A DNA stretch of 47,888 nucleotides. Source: Candidatus Bathyarchaeota archaeon. Its GTDB lineage: Archaea > Thermoproteota > Bathyarchaeia > 40CM-2-53-6. Below, in pieces: positions 1 to 7,216 of the stretch. The DNA is taken from positions 1 through 47,888 of the forward strand of contig VBBQ01000013.1 in the NCBI GenBank assembly GCA_005888755.1, read 5' to 3'. A program made the translations under genes and the position numbers. Numbering within the stretch: the stretch's first letter is position 1; each line of letters opens with the position of its first letter. Below the pieces are notes generated by a model. It was given only the letters and a program-made list of their open reading frames with translations. It ran no database searches and was not told the DNA's origin.

Positions 1-100
1 TCGGTTCACCACTCTTAAATCGGCTTATGAGAATTCAAGCGTGAAAGCTGGATAGAACGTTGTGCCGAACGAACTCTAGAGAAAAGATAGTGTTTCTGAA

Positions 101-108
101 CTTTAAGG
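101..108 (+). promoter_or_regulatory. Possible TATA element for the MBL-fold gene
   Basis: CTTTAAGG lies about 22 nt upstream of the TTG start at 126. That spacing fits an archaeal TATA box driving a leaderless transcript. The call rests on spacing and AT-richness only. Confidence 0.3.
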
Positions 109-125
109 AAAGGATGCTACCATAA

Positions 126-902
126 TTGCACAAGGTCGCTGAGGGAGTTTACAGGATTCCAGCAAGAGCGGCCAACACATACCTCGTTGAGGCTTCCAAG
201 GGTCTAGTGTTAGTGGACACTGGATTGCCAGGTAGCGAGAAGAGGATTCTCAAAGCTATCGCCAGGCTAGGAAGGACCCCCTCAGACTTGAAACTTGTAT
301 TGTTGACGCACCGGCACTTGGACCATATTGGCAGTGCGGCGGCTTTGAAGAAGCAGACAGGGGCGAAGCTGGCGTCTCATCCGTTTGAGAAGCCCTATGC
401 GGCCGGGACGCTGGTGATATCGGTTCCGAGCGCTTGGAGTTTCTATGGAAGAATTGTGAGGAAGCTGACGACGCTGGAATATTGGTCACTCAAGTTGTTC
501 CGAATTATCAAGTTCCAGACCGCGCACGTAGATCTCGCTGCAGACGAGGAGTCGGTCTTGGATGGAGTGGGTTTAGACGGATCTGTGGTATGGACGCCGG
601 GACACACCAAAGGATCGGTTACCCTTTTTCTCAATCAGCCTAGTGTGGCCATCGTCGGTGATCTATTGCGTGCTCGTCGAGGCCAGCTTGTGGAACCTTT
701 GCTGATGGAGAGTATTCCTCAGACCCAGGCGAGCGTAAAGCGCGTGTTGGATTTGGATCCAGAGATTATTTGTCCGGGGCACGGGAAACCTCTGCCCGCG
801 TCAAGGGTAAAGATCGAGAAGAGGATGGTGAAACATGTTGTTGTGGCGAAGAAAAAGGAAGAGGAGGAGGACCTGGAGGAGCTAACGTCTGGCCTTTTCT
901 AG
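126..902 (+). CDS. MBL-fold metal-dependent hydrolase
   Basis: Metallo-beta-lactamase fold hydrolase of 258 residues. The metal-binding HRHLDH motif is at residues 62-67. Further ligand positions are a His in TPGHTKGS near residue 159, an Asp in VGDLL near 178 and a His in CPGHGKP near 219. This is the usual glyoxalase-II-like layout for a binuclear zinc or iron site, and no signal peptide is seen. The substrate cannot be named; thioesters, lactones and phosphoesters are all possible in this family. The start is TTG with a TATA-like element just upstream. The C-terminus ends in a Lys/Glu-rich tail. The last 21 bases overlap, in antisense, a remnant of a superoxide dismutase 3' end, so the present stop may have been acquired with that DNA. 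Confidence 0.85.
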   Translation: MHKVAEGVYRIPARAANTYLVEASKGLVLVDTGLPGSEKRILKAIARLGRTPSDLKLVLLTHRHLDHIGSAAALKKQTGAKLASHPFEKPYAAGTLVISVPSAWSFYGRIVRKLTTLEYWSLKLFRIIKFQTAHVDLAADEESVLDGVGLDGSVVWTPGHTKGSVTLFLNQPSVAIVGDLLRARRGQLVEPLLMESIPQTQASVKRVLDLDPEIICPGHGKPLPASRVKIEKRMVKHVVVAKKKEEEEDLEELTSGLF

Positions 903-975
903 TCTCTTCTCAACATCGTCCCAGCTGACAAGGTTCAGCCAAGCATGAATGAAGTTCGCTGGTCACTCTTCTCTA
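882..975 (-). pseudogene. Remnant of a superoxide dismutase 3' end
   Basis: Read on the minus strand, this stretch encodes a SOD C-terminus: residues like NFIHAWLNLVSWDDV followed by EKRLEKARR and a TAG stop at 884-882. The intact SOD ending at 1628 has AYVDAWWNVVNWDDV and the same EKRLEKARR. At DNA level the two 3' ends are roughly three quarters identical over about 75 bases by eye. Upstream of about 960 the frame breaks and similarity fades, so only the tail survives. It overlaps the end of the MBL-fold gene in antisense. Confidence 0.7.
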
Positions 976-1087
976 GGTCACACGCAGGCGTAGAACCTGA
1001 TAGATCGCATCGAATAGTTTCGTCGACCAGTGCGAGAAAAGACGTCATCAAGCAAATGGGTCCATTCAGCAACAGGGACAATGCAAC

Positions 1088-1585
1088 ATGCAGAAGTCAG
1101 CGATCTTTAGCATTCGTGCGCGAAAGAAGAAGATTCAAGGTCAGGTAACACGAGTTCTTACTCGCGGAGAGGACCAAGCTTGGTTGGCGGGAATCATAGA
1201 AGGCGAAGGGTCAGTTCTCTGGGCAAGTAACGGGAATGACGAGTGGCGCGCGAAGATTAGCATCATAATGAATGATCGAGCGGTGATTGCATATGCAGCG
1301 AGACTGATGGGAGCAACGCCTTTCTACGACAAGAAGAGGAAACGTTGGCATACTTACGCGGAAGGATTCCGAGCCATCCAAGTAGCCAAACTAACTGGTC
1401 CCCACATGCGCGGTCAGAAGAAGGAACTCGCACTCGCTATGGTCACCGCAGGACACGTTTTCAGGGGACGAGAACCGCCGTGGCACTTCAGATTAGCCTA
1501 TGACAATGACCTTCAGAAGAATGTTAGAACCCTGGAATTGTCTCTGGCTTCTAGAATTGAAGTTGCGGAATCCCTGGCGACTTGA
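1088..1585 (+). CDS. LAGLIDADG-type homing endonuclease-like protein
   Basis: Protein of 165 residues with one LAGLIDADG-type motif, WLAGIIEGEGSV, at about residues 32-43; the Glu of the motif would be the metal ligand. A basic KKRKRW stretch follows near residue 82. One motif in a protein this short fits a single-repeat enzyme acting as a homodimer. No intein splice blocks are visible, and the gene is free-standing rather than inside a recognisable intron. It lies between two copies of a SOD 3' end (882-975 and 1628 onwards), which suggests arrival by mobility. The ATG at 1088 is used here, but a later start is possible because the first 25 residues carry no recognisable element. It could also be a domesticated WhiA-like or regulatory LAGLIDADG protein. 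Confidence 0.7.
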   Translation: MQKSAIFSIRARKKKIQGQVTRVLTRGEDQAWLAGIIEGEGSVLWASNGNDEWRAKISIIMNDRAVIAYAARLMGATPFYDKKRKRWHTYAEGFRAIQVAKLTGPHMRGQKKELALAMVTAGHVFRGREPPWHFRLAYDNDLQKNVRTLELSLASRIEVAESLAT

Positions 1586-1627
1586 AGGGAAAAAATCAAA
1601 AGGGGGTTCGAGTTTAGGGATACGCGT

Positions 1628-2236
1628 CTATCGTCTGGCTTTTTCAAGACGCTTTTCGACGTCGTCCCAATTGACGACGTTCCACCAGGCGTCGACATAT
1701 GCGGCTCGATCATTTCGGTATTGCAAGTAGTAGGCGTGCTCCCAGACATCCAGGACGAGAAGGGGGACTACTCCTTGGACTGTTAGGTCGTTGTGTTTCT
1801 CGGCTTGGAGCGTGATTAGTTGTTGTGTCCATGGTTCGTAGGCTAGGACGGACCAGCCGCTTCCTTCCACTTGTTTGGCGGCGGTGCTGAACTGTTCTTT
1901 GAACGAGTCGAACTTGCCGAAGTCGGTGTTGATCTGGTCGGCTATCTTTCCGCCTGGTTTTCCTCCGCCGTTCGGTTTCATGTTGGGCCAGAAGGTGCTG
2001 TGCATGGTGTGGCCGCTGCCGTGGAAGGAGAGGTCTCGTTCGATTGCTTTGACGTCGACGCCAGCGAAGCCGGTCTCGCGGGCTTTCTGGAGCTTGTCTA
2101 GGGCGGCGTTTGCGCCGTTCACGTAGGCGAGGTGGTGTTTGTCATGGTGTAATCGCATTATCTCTTCAGATATGGTCGGGACAAGGGCGTTGTACCCGTA
2201 GGGAAGGTCGGGTAGCTTGTATCTGTGATGGGGCAT
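1628..2236 (-). CDS. sod: Superoxide dismutase (Fe/Mn family)
   Basis: Fe/Mn superoxide dismutase, 202 residues, converting superoxide to oxygen and hydrogen peroxide. The N-terminal LHHDKHH motif supplies the first ligand (His30). The second is the last His of GHTMHSTFW, and the Asp and His of DVWEHAYY complete the metal site. Length and domain order are normal. The reading frame is open upstream to 2335, but homology begins at the ATG at 2236 (MPHHRYKLPDLPYG). A TATA-like element about 24-34 nt upstream supports this as a leaderless start. Metal choice, Fe or Mn, cannot be decided by eye. Its 3' end is duplicated as a remnant at 882-975. Confidence 0.95.
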   Translation of the reverse strand: MPHHRYKLPDLPYGYNALVPTISEEIMRLHHDKHHLAYVNGANAALDKLQKARETGFAGVDVKAIERDLSFHGSGHTMHSTFWPNMKPNGGGKPGGKIADQINTDFGKFDSFKEQFSTAAKQVEGSGWSVLAYEPWTQQLITLQAEKHNDLTVQGVVPLLVLDVWEHAYYLQYRNDRAAYVDAWWNVVNWDDVEKRLEKARR

Positions 2237-2259
2237 GAGGCATCGGCTGTTGTAGTGTT

Positions 2260-2270
2260 GATAAAAAACT
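2260..2270 (-). promoter_or_regulatory. TATA element for sod
   Basis: On the minus strand AGTTTTTTAT lies about 24-34 nt upstream of the sod ATG at 2236, the expected distance for a leaderless archaeal transcript. Confidence 0.5.
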
Positions 2271-2580
2271 ATGCTCAAAACCGTGTGTGATGCTCGCCCG
2301 GGAATCACTCTCGCTTTGTGGGAGCTTTTGTGCAATCTGCTTGAATTTTTTCTGAATTGGTTGTTTCTGTCGGGGCTACGTTCCGGGTTTTTTCTTCGAG
2401 ACGGGCGTATTATGGGCTTGTCTGGCCTTTTTCGACCTTTGTGTTTTCCCCTGGGATTAAGCGTGGAAAGTCGTGTTCTGGAAATCGTGGGTTTGGAATG
2501 GGGATTAAGGCTGATAATAGCCGATTTTTTCCATTCTCTGGGTTTCCATCAACCACTCTTGCGTCGCGAGGTCGAGTCGC

Positions 2581-2768
2581 TAAGACCCTATTTTCCGGAA
2601 AACAATTCCTGTCTGGCACTGATAACAGGTGAGTCCGGGTGATTAGGGCGTAATTCTGGTTCGTATGGCCCAGGAAAGATGGCGACGATTCCGAACGATT
2701 TTCGGGAAAGTTCATGGAGTGGTCCCAGATTTGAGATCCGGGCTTGAAATGGGTGAATTTCTCTTCTA
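2581..2768 (+). repeat. Dispersed noncoding repeat, copy 1
   Basis: This 2237-2910 gap contains no convincing gene. Within it, 2581-2768 resembles 28318-28515 in the same orientation. Shared landmarks in order are ACCCTA-TTTTC, CTGTC-GCACTGAT, CAGG-GA-TC-GG-GATT-AGGGC, CGATTCC-GAACGATTTT-GGG and TTGA-ATGGG-GA-TTTCT. The weaker element around 2497-2540 (ATTAAGGCTGATAATAG) resembles the last block again, so the array may be periodic. Function is unknown; it lies upstream of sod on the opposite strand. Confidence 0.5.
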
Positions 2769-2910
2769 ACCAACCTGGGATCCTTGGTGTCCGTGGAGGT
2801 CATTCTGGTAGAGATGGTTCTCGCGGAGCGGAAACAAGTATAGGACGCCTGTCTCATCCAGTAGATTGGAGTTGGAGGCTCCAAACGGTCTTGCATTGGT
2901 GTGAGCGATT

Positions 2911-3285
2911 GTGAAAGGAACAGAATACCCGGACCATTTCGCCGACTTCCTAGTATTCCTATGCGAGAAGTACCGTGTTGATAGGAGCCGGTTATTTGTC
3001 GAGTACAGTTCTAGACCTCCTCCACAGCTGAAGGGTAGTAGAGCAGGCTACTATGAGGGATTGCTCTCGTTCCGTGAAAAGGACGGTCATACCGAGTTCC
3101 TAATCACGGTCTTCGAAGCTTCACGCGAACCCCTTCTAACACTGGCACACGAGTTCGGTCATCTGGTAAAGAACCTAAAGTCGGGGAGCTTTGAGAAACA
3201 TATGCGTCCACCAAACGATGCAGCGGAGAAAGCGTTTGATGACCATGCTCGGAACGACCTAGCTGAGTTCCGGTCCGCCAGGTAA
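2911..3285 (+). CDS. Small HExxH putative zinc metalloprotease
   Basis: Protein of 124 residues with an HEFGH motif at about residues 89-93 inside LTLAHEFGHLVK, the classic HExxH zinc site. The layout, a central beta/alpha region then HEFGH, resembles the compact zincin domains of the ImmA/IrrE (DUF955) type, but no helix-turn-helix domain is attached. A third ligand may be an Asp or Glu in the AEKAFDDHARNDLAEF tail. The start is GTG at 2911; no signal peptide or membrane segment is visible, so it should be cytoplasmic. Substrate unknown. Its neighbours give no partner: a noncoding repeat lies upstream and purine-rich DNA downstream. Confidence 0.6.
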   Translation: MKGTEYPDHFADFLVFLCEKYRVDRSRLFVEYSSRPPPQLKGSRAGYYEGLLSFREKDGHTEFLITVFEASREPLLTLAHEFGHLVKNLKSGSFEKHMRPPNDAAEKAFDDHARNDLAEFRSAR

Positions 3286-3558
3286 ACAGTGCAGGCTAAG
3301 CGGACATGATTGAGGATGAGGACCCTGTCTCAACGTTTTTTGTGAAGGGAGCGGCGTGAAAAGGTCGACCACCCCGGGGGTCGAGAAGTAGTTAGCAGAA
3401 AGGAATAGTTAGAGAAAGAGAAGAGTTCCGCAAGAAAAAAAAGTTAGAGAAAGTGTTTTGTCGGGAGTATATCAGGCTTGACGAGACGAGACTACCTAGG
3501 TTAATGCTTCTTTTCGCGGTTCTTTCTCGATCGCTAAGACATTCTTGTCGAAGGCGAG
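3286..3558 (+). other. Gene-poor stretch with purine-rich direct repeats
   Basis: No supported gene. AGTTAGAGAAAG occurs twice, at about 3407 and 3440, with a related AGTTAGCAGAAAGG just before. All lie in a strongly purine-rich tract. A short inverted repeat (CGACC/GGTCG) lies near 3364-3385. Could be a 5' leader or regulatory region for the downstream hypothetical genes. Confidence 0.3.
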
Positions 3559-3702
3559 TTGATGCGAGAAGGTCAGGGGGAAGATTCTGGACGAATCGTT
3601 CAAGATTTGACGAAATGCTATGTGATTCTATTATCTGGCCTCCCTTACCTCTTGAAAGACAAATATGCTCTTGCTGTTACGATTACCACGAGGACCCCAT
3701 AG
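3559..3702 (+). CDS. Possible small protein, 47 residues
   Basis: Short frame starting TTG-ATG and encoding 47 residues with a hydrophobic centre (CYVILLSGLPYLL). It ends nine bases before the GTG start of the next gene, consistent with co-transcription. It looks more protein-like than the Arg/Cys/Trp-rich overlapping frame at 3453-3710, which is the reason for choosing it. No homology is recognised. It may equally be noncoding. Confidence 0.25.
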   Translation: MMREGQGEDSGRIVQDLTKCYVILLSGLPYLLKDKYALAVTITTRTP

Positions 3703-3711
3703 AGCTGTAGG

Positions 3712-4104
3712 GTGGGACCGATCTATTATCGTCTAGACGAGAGGTTCTTTGAAGCCATAGACCTTTCCCAGCAGAGGAAAAGGCTCAAGGCCGCACGACC
3801 TGAAGAGCTGAAGACCATTCTACAGTCAACGCTCGTATCCCTCGGAGCGGATTTTCGCCGACTCGCCGAAGAGATCGCTCGGGCGGGCGATAAGACGCTA
3901 GAACAGATCGCTCGGTCGGTCGCTGAAGAAAGAATCACGCTCTCCTATTCAATTCTGCCGGACAAAGCCTTCGAATATGTTCTAGCCGAACTCAAGCGAA
4001 TCAACAAAACCGTACTGGAGAGATGGGGCCACGAAAAATCCCTGCCGAAGGGAAACAGAGTGATCCTCATCGGCCTACCCCGATTCCGAGCGGAAGAAAA
4101 CTAG
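3712..4104 (+). CDS. Hypothetical helical protein
   Basis: Protein of 130 residues starting at GTG 3712. It is rich in Arg, Glu, Leu and Ala with helical periodicity, notably the region LGADFRRLAEEIARAGDKTL (residues 44-63), and has no cysteine cluster or membrane segment. Composition and codon use look genuinely coding. I do not recognise the family. A seven-T run follows at 4137-4143, a plausible end of transcription. Confidence 0.6.
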   Translation: MGPIYYRLDERFFEAIDLSQQRKRLKAARPEELKTILQSTLVSLGADFRRLAEEIARAGDKTLEQIARSVAEERITLSYSILPDKAFEYVLAELKRINKTVLERWGHEKSLPKGNRVILIGLPRFRAEEN

Positions 4105-4136
4105 CCAACAAGACAGCCCCTCCTTCTCGGCGAGCC

Positions 4137-4143
4137 TTTTTTT
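4137..4143 (+). terminator. Oligo-T terminator
   Basis: Seven consecutive T residues follow a GC-rich stretch 33 bases after the stop of the preceding gene. Archaeal transcription commonly ends at such oligo-T runs. Confidence 0.4.
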
Positions 4144-4171
4144 ATGAAACACGCCCTAGCCGCGCGGGAAT

Positions 4172-5470
4172 TTGGTTCTCTCCACGCCACTTGGCGTCAT
4201 TGTCATTGGAGTCTTCATTGGCACCTACATTCTCATTCTCTCGGACAGGTTCCACAAGCCCTCCGCAGCGGTGCTCGGTGCGACGATGATGGTGGGTACG
4301 GGAGTTCTCACAGAAACGGACCTTTTCTCCGCAATCAACTGGCAGGCTCTAGGCGTCTTGCTGGGAATGTTCATCATAGCCTCTTCGCTCCGCGAAGCAG
4401 GATTCTTCGAATGGATGGGACTACATCTTGCTAGATCAGTAGATGCCCATCCTATCCGCATGTACATTCTCCTGCCACTAATGACGGCGGGAATGGCTTC
4501 CTTGCTCGATATCGTGACCGTTGCGCTCTTCATTGTTCCACTCACCGTCGAAGTGTTTGAAGGACTGGAAATCGACCCGGTCCCCTTCGTCATTGCCGAG
4601 GTTCTCGCCGCAAACATAGGCGGCATAGCGACCATGGTGGGTGATCCAACAAACGTGATAATCGGATCTTCTCTCGGACTAAACTTCAACCAGTTCCTCC
4701 AGAACACGGCACCCATCGCCCTCGCCGCTCTTGCAGTAAACGGCGGCTTACTCTACCTGAAGAACCGAAACTTCCTTCACCGGGACGCTATGAGACGACA
4801 TCGGCAGAGACCAGTTATTGACCTGAGAAGCCCATCAGAGGCAGTCAAAGATCGTGGACTCCTCAGGGTCAGCCTCGTATCCCTATTACTGGCGGTCAGC
4901 TTCCTCGTGGTCCACACTTTTCTCGGTGTCTCAGCTGCCCTCGCTACCCTTCTCCCCGCCTTCCTAATACTGGTCTACGAGTCGTCTCGGTCCAACGAGG
5001 TCCAGCATGTCCTTGCTCGAATAGACTGGCAGATTTTCTTCTTTTTTGGGGGACTCTTCATACTTGTCGCCGCGCTCGGAAAGACGGGAGTTCTTTCGAT
5101 GCTCGGGAGCGAGATGACACAAATCTCTGGAGGAAACGTCGCGTTGTCAGTGACTTTGGTGCTCTGGGTCACGGCACTAATCTCGCAAGTCGTAGATAAT
5201 GTACCATTGGCCACGGTTTTCATCCCTGTTATTGCGGTTATGGCCAACACGCCCGGCGTGCCCATCGCACCCCTTGCGTGGGCGCTTGCCGTCGGGACCG
5301 GAATAGGAGGAATGGCCACTCCCTTGGGTACCGCTTCCAACATTGTCGCACTGAACATTCTAAACAAACCGAAACAACGGTTGAGCTTCACCCGATTCGC
5401 AAAGAGATCGATTCCGTTGACCATAATCGACCTAGCCATTGCGAATCTGATTCTACTTCTTCGTCTCTAA
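4172..5470 (+). CDS. ArsB/NhaD-type (ion transporter superfamily) permease
   Basis: Polytopic membrane protein of 432 residues with about 11 hydrophobic segments. The two inverted halves each carry the family's re-entrant signature: GDPTNVIIGSSLGLNF near residues 154-169 and TPLGTASNIVALNIL near 385-399. A hydrophilic linker between the halves (about residues 198-225, PVIDLRSPSEAVKDRG) is typical. Members include arsenite pumps (ArsB), Na+/H+ antiporters (NhaD) and SLC13/YbiR-like anion permeases, and sequence alone does not decide between them. It precedes a DUF47-PiT phosphate cluster on the same strand, which hints at an anion such as arsenite, phosphate or sulfate. No arsenic regulator or reductase is present. 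The start is TTG at 4172. Confidence 0.8.
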   Translation: MVLSTPLGVIVIGVFIGTYILILSDRFHKPSAAVLGATMMVGTGVLTETDLFSAINWQALGVLLGMFIIASSLREAGFFEWMGLHLARSVDAHPIRMYILLPLMTAGMASLLDIVTVALFIVPLTVEVFEGLEIDPVPFVIAEVLAANIGGIATMVGDPTNVIIGSSLGLNFNQFLQNTAPIALAALAVNGGLLYLKNRNFLHRDAMRRHRQRPVIDLRSPSEAVKDRGLLRVSLVSLLLAVSFLVVHTFLGVSAALATLLPAFLILVYESSRSNEVQHVLARIDWQIFFFFGGLFILVAALGKTGVLSMLGSEMTQISGGNVALSVTLVLWVTALISQVVDNVPLATVFIPVIAVMANTPGVPIAPLAWALAVGTGIGGMATPLGTASNIVALNILNKPKQRLSFTRFAKRSIPLTIIDLAIANLILLLRL

Positions 5471-5577
5471 GCCCGATCGGTGACGAGTGCCATGTCAAGA
5501 TGAGGGATACGGCACTCTTTTCTAGCCCTCCGGGCTGCCAGAACCGTTAGAGGCTACGATCTCTCTTTACCTGGAAA

Positions 5578-6279
5578 ATGAATGCGATGAACCAAATGAT
5601 TCGTCGAGTCAAAGGCTTCTTCCAGCTCGGCGAGAGGGACGCTTTCACGCGGATCGACGAGCTTGCCAGTCTGGGGGAGGAGTCGCTTCACCTTCTAGTC
5701 AAGATACTTACTAACTCACCCAACGGACTCTCCGACATCGAAACATGCACTAATAGGATCAGTCTTTTGGAGAAACAGGGAGACAAGATAGTTCAGTCGC
5801 TCGAGGAGATGTTCGGGAAAGGCTCCATATCTGCGCTTCTCATGAGAGAGTTCGAGAGACTAGCTGACTCTGTTGACGGAGTGCTTGACAGAGCTCACGC
5901 CTTGTCACGGCAGATCAGAAGAGTGACCAAGAGGCCCTTGCGCGAAGCCAAAGAATTCGACGCAATCATCCGCAAGGACCAAGTTCGTCTGATAGAGATC
6001 GGACTCGTGCAGCTCCAAGGCCTCAGGAAACTCTTCAACATTGCAGGCTCGGACATGAGACAATCACTTGAACTGGCTAAGCGGATTGAACTGCTCGAAG
6101 AACAGGGAGACGATATCAAGGACAATATGCTTGATGAGATCTATGGATCATGGGAGGCGCTCGACTACGCCTCGTTTCACAACTATCTCGAAACAACGAT
6201 CGAGGCGGACGATATCCTCGACCGCTGCGAGGACGCATCGGATCTGGTAATTGTGATAATGAAGGGTCTGGGCGCTTAG
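5578..6279 (+). CDS. DUF47/PhoU-like phosphate transport accessory protein
   Basis: All-helical protein of 233 residues of the DUF47 (TIGR00153) PhoU-like family. It has two helical-bundle repeats with acidic, metal-binding style motifs: ETCTNRISLLEKQGDKIV (about 57-74) and RIELLEEQGDDIKDNML (about 166-182), matching the family's E-x-x-x-D-x-x pattern. Such proteins are usually encoded beside PiT permeases and are thought to modulate them. Here it is followed 10 nt later by the first of two PiT genes, so the three genes form an operon. Cytoplasmic; the mechanism is inferred from family context. Confidence 0.88.
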   Translation: MNAMNQMIRRVKGFFQLGERDAFTRIDELASLGEESLHLLVKILTNSPNGLSDIETCTNRISLLEKQGDKIVQSLEEMFGKGSISALLMREFERLADSVDGVLDRAHALSRQIRRVTKRPLREAKEFDAIIRKDQVRLIEIGLVQLQGLRKLFNIAGSDMRQSLELAKRIELLEEQGDDIKDNMLDEIYGSWEALDYASFHNYLETTIEADDILDRCEDASDLVIVIMKGLGA

Positions 6280-6289
6280 GAAACAGAGC

Positions 6290-7216
6290 ATGAACCCGTC
6301 CCTAGACGCCCTATCCCTAGTCCTAGCGGGGCTCTTGGGAGCAGTTGTTAGTGGGAACAATATCTCCGCATGCTGCGGGACAATTATCGGCAGTGGAATG
6401 GTCAACCGACGATCGGGAATCATGATCGCCATTGCCGGCTATTTACTGGGATTATCCATCGAAGGTCCCAAACTCTTCAAAGTCAGACTAGCTTTCCTCC
6501 CGACTGAAACTAGCACGGAGATTTTCTCGATACTCCTAGCCACACTTCTCATTTTCATCGGTGGAGAACTCACGAGAGTCCCCCTCTCACTTTCGAAAGC
6601 GTTGACCGGGACAATTCTAGGCGTAAGCTTCGCTATCGGGACGCTTCAGCAGACCGACTATCTGATTCTCATCCTGATCTTCTGGGTGAGCGCACCAATA
6701 GTGGCGACATCTCTCGGCATGTTATTCGTCAAGCTCGATGACCGGTATAGCACTAGAAACCTATGGATGAAACTCTCACTTCTCAAAGCGGGATTAGTAG
6801 TGATGGCTTTCCTTTCCGCCTACGTCACGGGTAGCAACGCTCTAGGACTCATTGCCGGAGTACCATCCAACCAGCCTCAGATCGCAACGGTTGCAGTCGC
6901 CATTGGAAGCGTTCTTGGAGCGTTTGTTCTTGGTCGAGGAGCTCTGCGCAGGCTAACAGAGGGCATCTACAGCCTCAGATACCCCAACGCATTCTACTCC
7001 CAGCTACTCGGCGCGGGGACCGTCGAACTAGCCAATCAGCTTGGGGTTCCACTGTCCACTACCGAGACAGTTTCCTCTGGAATCATAGGGTCCGGCCTAG
7101 CAAGCAAGATGCGGGTCATGAACTCTAGAAACGTATTCCTCATCATCGCAAGCTGGGTTATCTCGCCAGCCCTAGGATTTGCTCTCGGATACGGGTTAAC
7201 TCTGATTCTCGGCTGA
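6290..7216 (+). CDS. PiT-family inorganic phosphate permease, paralogue 1
   Basis: Membrane protein of 308 residues with about 9-10 hydrophobic segments. It carries the duplicated PiT signatures: SGNNISACCGTIIGSGM at about residues 21-37 and TETVSSGIIGSGLA near 262-275, with VTGSNALGLIAG marking the start of the second repeat. PiT proteins take up phosphate driven by H+ or Na+. The Asn-Asp of the canonical GANDV motif is Asn-Asn here, so substrate or coupling ion may differ from the neighbour. The stop overlaps the next gene's ATG (TGATG), indicating translational coupling. Confidence 0.88.
   Translation: MNPSLDALSLVLAGLLGAVVSGNNISACCGTIIGSGMVNRRSGIMIAIAGYLLGLSIEGPKLFKVRLAFLPTETSTEIFSILLATLLIFIGGELTRVPLSLSKALTGTILGVSFAIGTLQQTDYLILILIFWVSAPIVATSLGMLFVKLDDRYSTRNLWMKLSLLKAGLVVMAFLSAYVTGSNALGLIAGVPSNQPQIATVAVAIGSVLGAFVLGRGALRRLTEGIYSLRYPNAFYSQLLGAGTVELANQLGVPLSTTETVSSGIIGSGLASKMRVMNSRNVFLIIASWVISPALGFALGYGLTLILG

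Noticed and set aside
1088-1585. Intein or group I intron context for the LAGLIDADG gene
   Set aside because: No splice-junction blocks or intron secondary structure are visible around it, and both flanks are intergenic.
3453-3710. 85-codon plus-strand frame before the 3712 gene
   Set aside because: Arg/Cys/Trp-rich, without structure-like periodicity; an overlapping frame (3559-3702) looks more protein-like, and neither is convincing.
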